Notes under the pieces: generated by a model
Seen by the model: only the letters and a program-made list of their open reading frames with translations
Told to the model about the DNA's origin: nothing
The model's database searches: none
Origin: Tetraselmis striata
Taxonomy: Eukaryota > Chlorophyta > Chlorodendrophyceae > Chlorodendrales > Chlorodendraceae
DNA length: 64,000 bases
Direction of reading: 5' to 3'
NCBI GenBank assembly: GCA_006384855.1
Contig: VCJN01002363.1
Coordinates: 1 to 64,000, forward strand
In this document: positions 57,349 to 64,000 of the stretch, piece after piece
Numbering within the stretch: position 1 is the first letter of the stretch
How the letters are laid out: each line of letters opens with the position of its first letter
Translations under genes and position numbers: made by a program

Positions 57349-58101
57349 ATGGAGCCAACTGATGTTGGTCCCCTCCCCACCTCCATGGTACCAGCCAGAT
57401 GCTCATGCAAACGATGTCACGGTGCCAGTCCTGTCCCCGGGGGCGAAAAAAATGTCACGGGGAACAACGCAAAAGGAGAGGTGGTGGTGGTTACTTATGG
57501 GTGCCTGGGGCGGAATAACAAGGGGATGAAGCAAATATTGTGGGAAAGATGTCTGTGGAAGGACGGACTCAAGCTGGAAAGTGCGCAGAAGCTGCTTGCG
57601 CAATTGGAGGACTTCCGTACCGAGAAGTCAGCTTTGCAGGGGCTGGTGCACAAGCGTGGACACATCCTACTCATGAGCCCTAAAGGGCACCCTGAGCTGG
57701 CGGGTAAGGGAGTCGAATATGCCCGGGGGGCTGCGAAGCTGAAGTTTCGAAAGATCAACAACTGCAAACTCAAGGACATGCACGACAACATCCTAAAAGC
57801 TATGGACACCGACTACCAAACGCTCGACCCATGCCGCAAGTTCGCGCGGAGATCTACGGACTACCGGAACGCGTACACTTTCTGCAAGGTCGGCCTGTCC
57901 AAGGTTGAGAAGATGAAGAAGCATTCGAAGGCCCACAGGTGCACGATGCACCAAGATTGGGCCTTCATCCTCCGCGCTCTTAGCATCGATCCGAGGCAAG
58001 CCCGTTCGAGTGCAGCCGCTACCGCGACCGTCCAGCGTAATGAGGCTGCTATTCAGCGCCAGCAGCGCCAGGCGGAGGCGCCTCTAGATGACGAGGGGTG
58101 A
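57349..58101 (+). CDS. DDE-transposase-like C-terminal ORF
   Basis: A 250-codon intact frame. The central part (GMKQILWERCLWKDGLKL, LLAQLEDFRTEKSALQGLV, GHILLMSPKGHPELAGKGVE and ARGAAKLKFRK) has the order of a transposase family I know from fungi and algae: a lone 'R-G-LW-DGM' helix, 'QPDFxxQKS', then 'GHxxxxxPKxHCELNxIE-xWGxxKR' carrying the last catalytic Glu. Here HCELNFIE is replaced by HPELAGKGVE, so the Glu is plausibly kept. The two upstream catalytic Asp residues are not in this frame, so it is a 5'-truncated or fragmentary copy. Its start overlaps a repeated GTGCCAGTCCTGTCCCCGGG core (57422-57441). Confidence 0.55.
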   Translation: MEPTDVGPLPTSMVPARCSCKRCHGASPVPGGEKNVTGNNAKGEVVVVTYGCLGRNNKGMKQILWERCLWKDGLKLESAQKLLAQLEDFRTEKSALQGLVHKRGHILLMSPKGHPELAGKGVEYARGAAKLKFRKINNCKLKDMHDNILKAMDTDYQTLDPCRKFARRSTDYRNAYTFCKVGLSKVEKMKKHSKAHRCTMHQDWAFILRALSIDPRQARSSAAATATVQRNEAAIQRQQRQAEAPLDDEG

Positions 58102-58488
58102 GTGACAGACCAGTTTTGTCGGGATGTGCTGAAGATGCAACTCCGAGATGGCGCCGGGCGTCGGCGCATCGGCGCGCCCCGTAAAATTGTTCTATTTTTC
58201 GGGTAAACTTTGTATAAGAATTTTAATTAAATCGATCAACGTCTGGAACACACCGGAAAAGGACCTCCTACTTGCATTTTTGTCCAGGGCAGTGGTGGCC
58301 CCCTTTCGACAATCCCAACGAACGAAATACTCGTCAACATGTGGGCTTTCGGGCGCAACAAGTCCGAGGCCATTTGGTTAAGTAACGGCTTCAAACCACC
58401 GGGCACAAGTACATTGCCACTTTAACCCAAACCTCCCATGTGCTGTAAAAAAGGGCAGTAGTACATGCTGTGGGAGCTATATTAACGA

Positions 58489-58606
58489 AGCGTCGCCTAC
58501 CCAGGTCTTCTTGTAGCTGGATCGCTGCCTAACTAAACGGCCGTCGTAGAGACCGCGGCAAGGGTTTCATTGGTGCCAGTCCTGTCCCGGGGGCGGAAAA
58601 AAGTAT
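58489..58606 (+). repeat. Dispersed repeat D, copy 1
   Basis: AGCGTCGCCTACCCAGG, then TAGCTGGATCGCTGC, GGCCGTCGTAGAGAC, and GGTGCCAGTCCTGTCCCGGG followed by a GCGGAAAAAA tract. The same blocks in the same order occur at 60509-60620. Confidence 0.75.
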
Positions 58607-59845
58607 ATGTGGGACAACCGTCGTACCGGTACTGGTACCGGGTACCATTACCGAAATGAGGTGTGCGCTCTCCCTGTCACATGTAGGGAACGGATCTTGT
58701 TCAACCAGCTCGATGCTGCGTCGGGCATGTGGACAGTGGCCATCCCCACCGCGCGGACGGTCATGACTCCGCATGAGCTGCGGGAGGTCGCTGCCGGGTA
58801 CTTCTTTCTGCCTAGCCCGTGCTTGGCCTCGGTGGTTGGGAGCCAGATCATTCTGCCCTCGACAAAGCACAACCCCGTCACCGTTGATCTATACAGCGAC
58901 GCACTCATGAACCTCCCGGCACCTGGAGACGCCCAATGTGTTCGCGATATGTACAGCACGACGCTATCGCAGACGCCTTCTGCGATCACTGTGTTCACGA
59001 CATGGGTCGTATCGTTGTACGCCGGAAGGTGGATGACTTGTTCCAGCAAGCAGTGCCTCTCGGCAACACCGTACCCATGGATGAACTCAAGGACCTAGTG
59101 CCGGACGCAGAGCTCTCCCTTCCGGCGTGCAATGTCGTGACCGGGAGCTACAATCCCCGGAGCTTGAAGTCCACTTTGCTGGAGTTCAAGACTATGCGGT
59201 ACGGGGTCAAGTACACTGCAGTGCCCCGGGCCACGGCTGTGGATCGGTTTGAGCGCTTCTTGTTGGGCGACATACAACGGGGGTTGGCAGCGCGGGATGC
59301 GGCGTGGCACAACACGGAGCCCGGACAGCACGGCCCTCTTCAAGACCTCCTGGACATGTCGGAGTACACGGGCGTGGTCTTCGGCACAGTGGGTGAGAGG
59401 AGCAAGGGGGTGCGCCGCACAATGCGCGGTGTCGCATGCTTGGCTGCGGATCGGGATCGATGCCCTCTCATCGCGGGGCACTCGGTGCACCACCCGGGCT
59501 CACCAAGAGGCCTTACTCGCAAGAGATTTCCTCGGGGTCCTGAGCTTGGTGGCGGCTCGAGAGCGCGCTCGCTGCCTCATCAGACGGCGCAAATTCGTCT
59601 GCCATCCCGTTGCCAAGCTGCACAGCACGTCCGACGATCACCCTCACACACACGTGCACGCGTGGCCCGGACTCTGAACCGTATGCGCATCACTCATCCA
59701 TCCCGCCTCATGCGGGATGCGAGCCGCTTCTTAGGCGGCTTGATGTGTTGATTTTTTGGTACTAGTCGGCTTAGTCGCCACATTTAGCGTAGGTGGATTG
59801 TTTCTGCCCTTTTTGTAATTCACACCAGAACCGGTAGTAGCGTGA
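58607..59845 (+). pseudogene. Retroelement family B, degenerate copy 2
   Basis: Homologous to the minus-strand region 25630-27330. Two long overlapping frames share the element's peptides: VCALPVTCRERILFNQLDA, MTPHELREVAAGYFFLPSPC and VTVDLYSDALMNLPAPGD in one. The other has HHDAIADAF-type QHDAIADAFCDH, VHDMGRIVVRRKVDDLFQ, DELKDLVPDAELSLPACNVV, RFERFLLGDIQRGLAARDA and YTGVVFGTVGERSKGVRRT. A single frameshift near 58936-58970 separates them. It ends with the tail TTTGTAATTCACACCAG. The LINE ORF2-like call rests on the H-DAI segment only. Confidence 0.55.
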
Positions 59846-60071
59846 CGATGCGGGCGCCGCTACTGTTGGGCAGTTTGCCGTCTCGCTCTTTTAGTAATCC
59901 TTACTGCTTTAAGCCGTGGTTTTCTTACTGGCATTTTTGTGACACGCCAGTACGGTACCCATACAGGATACCGAACTACCGACCACCGGGATGGCTACGA
60001 GTCCCGAAGTGCCGGTAAGATCTATATACTACGCTTCAAAATTAACGGTATTACGCGAACCGTTCTGCAAG

Positions 60072-60104
<33 letters not shown>

Positions 60105-60508
60105 TTGGTGAGCATTTTTCGAGTATCAACGCATTACGAAAACCCTCCGAGCGGGGTGACCTGCCGGTGATTAAGATTAACTCGGGGTGCGAAAACTACT
60201 GCTCAAATCGTTGAATTTTGACGGAAATATCACCGACCTAGACCGAATTCTGATTCTCTGGGTTTTTAAGAGTTGGATACGTGCTTGCCCCACCGTGTAG
60301 ATAGCTAGTAGCGCGGGTTGGGGCTTGCCCCGCATATTACTCGAATGGCGGGCTGACGACGTCCAAACGGGTAGGGCGGACCTTTTGCGGTCACTGCCGG
60401 GTATTTTGATGGCACTGTTCAAAAGATCCAACAGTGTTGGAAATTCTATCACTGGCCTCTAATCAGTGTTGCAGAAAGCTCCGGCAATTTGCTTGTTGAC
60501 TATAACCC
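59846..60508. repeat. Dispersed repeat C, copy 1, within unassigned DNA
   Basis: 60012-60240 matches 62133-62330 in the same orientation (GGTGAGCATTTTTCGAGTAT, CGAAAACCCTCCGAGC, GGGGTGACCTGCCGGTG, TCGGGGTGCGAAAACTACTG). This copy carries a run of about 25 G at 60079-60104 that the other lacks. Confidence 0.75.
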
Positions 60509-60625
60509 AGCGTCGCCTCCCCAGGGCTTTCCGTAACTGGATAGCTGCTGCCAAAACGACCGTCGTAGAGACGCTGCAAAGGTTTCACTAGTGCCAGTCC
60601 TATCCCGGGGGCGAAAAAAAAAGCG
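60509..60625 (+). repeat. Dispersed repeat D, copy 2
   Basis: Matches 58489-58606 block by block and ends with AGTGCCAGTCCTATCCCGGG followed by GGCGAAAAAAAAA. Confidence 0.75.
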
Positions 60626-60788
60626 CGCTATCATTCGAAGCGGTTGCCAGAAGGGGCGAACGTTCATTGCCAAAAAAATGGCCGCCTACGCGAGTACAAT
60701 ACGCTTCAAAATAATCGGCAAACCCTACTTTGGGTAGGGGCTGTGCTCACACGCAATCGAAGCGCGTGGCGCCAATCCTAATATGGGG

Positions 60789-61828
60789 TAGCGAGCAATT
60801 ACCCTATTATGGGGCACCTTTCTGTTTAACCTAATCTCCCGAATCGCCACATTACTGCATGCCATCCCCGTCTTTTCATCCCATTCCGGGTGCTGTTGGC
60901 TGTCTGTGGCGTGTTCTATGACTCAATTTGACAAAGTTTAGGCATAGAAGTGCCGGGTTCAGAGGGTGGAGGTCGGGCCTTTTTAGAAAATCGGAGTTTT
61001 CAAATTATGGGGCACCCCGCGCGGCGGGCCTGCCGCGCACCATCACCTAGGGACACATGCGCGGCGACGTCACAACCACGCCCGGCCACGAGCCTAAAGA
61101 CGCCCCCCCCGGCCCCTATCTGCCCACGTTGGTGTCTAGAGGGGCTAGAGGCTGCCGGAGTGGTGGCGAGCCCTGCGCCATGGCGAGGATCTGGAGCGCC
61201 ATCGCGGTCGAGGTCGGGTCGGTCCGGGGGGCGCCCACTGCCTGCGACTCTGCTGGCGTCTCGGGCGCGCCAGGCCCAGCCTATAGAGCCTCCGCCGCGG
61301 CGCTGGCTGCAGCAACGGCCCTTGCCATAGCCTGATTGGCAATGTGCTCTGCGTCGCGGGGAGAAGGTGCGCCGCTTTTTTTTTCCCGAGCCGACTCGCC
61401 AAGATCGCTCCTGCTCGCACACGCACGCACACACGCCCACCGTCCGCCCCGCCCCGCGACAGACCAACACAGCAGCCCTTCACCCCATCATCCCTGCTAG
61501 GCATGTCACGTCATAGCTGGCCCTGGTGGCGAGCCAGGTTACGAGAGGAGGTGTCGTCGGCTGGCAGAGAGCGGCCACGTGTTGCGGGTGAAGATTCGAA
61601 GTTTGAAATTTCACATTTTCCGAGCTGACCCACCTCCACTATCCCGGTCACAGCCCCCACATACGAGGCATGCGCGCACCGCCCGCTTGGGAAAACCTAG
61701 CAGACAGATAGGTCTAGGGCTGGTGAGAAGTCCACCCCCATTCCTGCAGTCCTACTGGCTATGGCTGGCCTTGCCCCGAGAGGGTGCCCCATAATTTGGG
61801 TGCCCCATAATAGGGGAATTGCTCGCTA
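60789..61828. mobile_element. 1.04-kb inverted-repeat element with inner inverted repeat
   Basis: The ends, 60789-60818 and 61799-61828, are inverted repeats matching at 29 of 30 positions (TAGCGAGCAATT, then CCCTATTATGGGGCACC). An inner exact 16-bp pair, AAATTATGGGGCACCC at 61002-61017 and its reverse complement at 61782-61797, lies one base from the outer right end. No convincing coding sequence is inside, so it looks like a non-autonomous DNA transposon, perhaps with a second element nested in it. No clear target duplication. Confidence 0.78.
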
Positions 61829-62779
61829 TGTTGGGCAGGAGTGCTGGCTACAACCCCCATGTTTCAGATTGAATGAAATGATTTGGCCGTGCACATTGAG
61901 GTGTATGTAAATGTAAAAACGACTCACGAATTTTGCACATCTCGAGTTTACATTAGCACAAATATTCAGAAAAATATTCCTACTCGCAGCGCATGGGGAG
62001 TCTTTGGCATGGCTCTATACCCGTAGCAATACACTGCCCAGATGTGCTCGCATAGTACCGTGAGTAATCCCGCGTCGCGCCTTCCAGCCGCTCAAAATGC
62101 CCGCGTACATCAGCGTTACACAAGTGTCACGAGGCCGGTATACTACGCGTCAAAATTAATGGCAAGGAAATGCTCCAAGGGTAGTTGGTGAGCATTTTTC
62201 GAGTATCAACGAGTTACGAAAACCCTCCGAGCTGGGGATGCGGGGTGACCTGCCGGTGTTTAAAATTAGTTCGGGGTGCGAAAACTACTGCTTAAATAGT
62301 AGAGTTTTAGACGGAAAAATAACAGATATATCCCAAATTGGGCTTTCCGAAATTGAAATTGAAATTGATTACAACTGCTAATCCGCTGCGTCCACTGGCT
62401 CAGACTGAGTTGTTCTTAGGGCATGCTATCTCTAACCATGGTAGGGAACACTAGGTGTAATTGCAGCTCAAGGTACCGGCCGTCCTCTTGTGTGTCCAAG
62501 CCCCTCCTCCCTCCGGCGGGCTGTGGCTAGGACAGCAACGCCCCCAATGGTGTCCCTACCTAAGTCATGCCTATCCCATTGAGAGCTCAGCAGGTAAGCT
62601 TGGGCAGCCAAAGCGTCCCGCCTACAACTACCAAGGTGATATGGGGCGGGGAAGGGGGCTGACCGGAATAGCTTAGTGTTGCTCATTATTGAGCCACCGC
62701 TGAGCCGGCAAGTAGGATTAGTGGGGGCTGCGCGTGATGACCTCCTTCACTAGAGTAAGTATTAGTGTCTATTTGTAGC
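61829..62779. repeat. Dispersed repeat C, copy 2, within unassigned DNA
   Basis: 62133-62330 is the second copy of repeat C. The surrounding sequence (61829-62132 and 62331-62779) shows no gene. Confidence 0.65.
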
Positions 62780-62830
62780 ATCGCGCCCCGGGGCGCGATT
62801 CTATATAGTTTTCGCGCCCCCGGGGCGCGA
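62780..62830. repeat. Paired GC palindromes
   Basis: ATCGCGCCCCGGGGCGCGAT (62780-62799) is a perfect 20-bp palindrome. TCGCGCCCCCGGGGCGCGA (62812-62830) is a 9+1+9 palindrome 12 bases later. Each can form a stable stem in an otherwise AT-rich context. Confidence 0.85.
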
Positions 62831-63099
62831 TGATATAAAACCTAAAATATTAAATAGGGCCTTAGGGCAAAAGTCTATAGTTGTATGTGGCGGGGTTGTG
62901 GTAACCAACGATGGGGATGTCCCGTATTTCGGGCGGTGCTGTCATGATTGTGTGGTATCGTCATAGTGGTTGCACCGGTCACATGGGTTAGTAGTGGCCG
63001 GTATTCTTGAGTCAGCTGGCCTGCTTGTCACTGCGGTGGATCGCGCGGCAGTTATTGATGCGAGCTGCCAGATAATTGGGCTGCTTCGTCGTCCGTTTC

Positions 63100-63560
63100 T
63101 CATTCGTTGTCGGAGTCGCGAGTGCCAAAGAGGCGCGGCTTGCTCATGCTGCGGTTGCGGGTGGCGCCGCCTGAGCGGCTACGACCCCGGAGCTGCTTCT
63201 TCTTGTGCTTGGCATATGCGGTTGCCTTGCCCTTGCCTACTGGGAGGGGCTGGCGGGAGTGGTGTTCGCGCTTGATCGAGTAGCGCTATTGGTTACGCAG
63301 TCGATGTGACTCCATTGCCAGTTTGGCTAGTTCGGCCTCGAGTGCAGCTGACTGGCCGGGAAGGACTAGGCGAGCAGCTCTGTAGTTGCGGTGGTGAGGT
63401 GCTGAAGCTCGACCTGTCGTTCTATGGTGCCTTCAGGTGTGCCTTCGCGGAATGTGCGTTGCGCTATTGACGCGGTGTCTCCACCTTCTGCCTTTGCGCC
63501 AGCTTCCAGCTAGCGCTACGGCATCGAGACTCTCGCAGTCTCGTAAGGTGACACAGGATC
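63100..63560 (-). pseudogene. Degenerate retroelement-like ORF end
   Basis: The minus-strand frame ends at a TGA (63100-63102). Reading toward the stop it contains QVELQHLTTATTELLA, then after a frameshift LEAELAKLAMESHRLRNQ, an in-frame TAG, and a strongly basic tail (KKKQLRGRSRSGG, RNRSMSKPRLFGTRDSDNE). Basic, low-hydrophobic tails of this type fit a nucleic-acid-binding retroelement protein, but no zinc knuckle or enzyme motif is seen. Confidence 0.35.
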
Positions 63561-63621
63561 TCACAACGACGTTCGACGCCAAGCGCTCGCCGTGACTGCA
63601 GTAACGACAGCATGCCGTACT

Positions 63622-64000
63622 ATGGACAACACACGGTTGCCTGACGACCTGTACGATTCGGAGGGGTGCGGTGGAGGCAACGCCGCGAGTTCGACGACTG
63701 ACACCGCTAGCCTCACTGCGCTGGTGCAGCGGATGCAGCTGCGACTCGACTAGCTAGACTCCCGCACCTCTTCCATTCAACAACCACCTCCGCAGAAACC
63801 TATTCCCGCGACGCCAGCCGACGGCCTCAAGGGTGACGACGAGGAGGACGACCCTCCCCCGGGTTTCCCTGCAAAATCTCCAGGCCACGCGGCGTTCATC
63901 GACCCGCGCGACTGGATCGACTACCTGCCGCGAGCATACGCCGAGTCTATGCCCCATGTAGGACTTACCAACCCCGGGCTGTGGAACCCACGCAACGACG
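63622..64000 (+). pseudogene. Gag-like ORF with internal TAG, runs off the window
   Basis: From ATG 63622 the frame reads MDNTRLPDDLYDSEG ... ALVQRMQLRLD, meets a TAG at 63751-63753, and then stays open to the window edge (LDSRTSSIQQPPPQKP, DDEEDDPPPGF, FIDPRDWIDYLPRAYAES). An acidic/Pro-rich N-terminus followed by a folded segment resembles retroelement gag proteins. The TAG sits where CAG (Gln) would fit. Host genes here end in TAG, so it is a true stop unless read through. Partial at the right edge. Confidence 0.4.

Noticed and set aside
63751..63753. Alternative genetic code with TAG read as Gln
   Set aside because: GH128, SKI2 and the kinase gene all end naturally at TAG, so TAG is a stop in this genome.

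Overview
The window is nuclear DNA of a photosynthetic eukaryote, most likely a green alga. Coding exons are short and GC-rich and are joined by GT-AG introns whose phases agree. One gene encodes an FKBP with a thylakoid Tat-type targeting sequence. The RNA helicase resembles plant SKI2. Intergenic DNA is full of poly-G/poly-C runs, AT microsatellites and transposable-element debris. No prokaryotic operon, rRNA, CRISPR array or confident tRNA gene was seen. All genes were read by eye from exon continuity, splice signals and phase; there is no transcript evidence.

Gene-bearing part, 2.9-24.7 kb: a GH128-like glycoside hydrolase (+, 2915-4720); an unrecognised eight-exon gene (+, 6869-8871); a small basic protein with a C-terminal membrane segment (+, 10618-11121); a GNAT acetyltransferase (-, 11424-12266, 5' exon unresolved); a lumenal FKBP (-, 12794-14457); an NTF2/SnoaL-like protein (-, 18816-19948); a short coiled-coil gene built from 54-nt exons (+, about 20740-22091); and a 186-residue basic protein (-, 23541-24681).

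The largest gene is SKI2 (-, 30526-45331). It has about 29 exons and roughly 1,400 residues with all helicase motifs. Its introns carry long C or G tracts, often just after the 5' splice site, plus one GC-AG intron. One exon has two apparent single-base insertions in homopolymers. A divergent kinase, probably a pseudokinase (+, 49700-52413), follows.

Mobile DNA fills the rest. A tRNA-derived SINE has six copies, two with exact 13-15 bp target-site duplications. LINE family A has five 5'-truncated copies sharing one 3' end, three with exact 13-14 bp duplications. Retroelement family B has two degenerate copies in opposite orientation. A 1.07-kb element with 28-bp terminal inverted repeats (15021-16092) carries an intact 173-codon ORF. 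A second inverted-repeat element (60789-61828) contains an inner inverted repeat. There is also a DDE-transposase-like ORF (57349-58101) and a degenerate gag-like region at the right edge. From 52.4 kb to the end I see no confident host gene.

The best candidates for something undescribed are the 15.0-16.1 kb inverted-repeat element with its ORF, the homopolymer tracts beside 5' splice sites, the repeated hairpin built on TGGTTTCGGAGCA, and the predicted pseudokinase.
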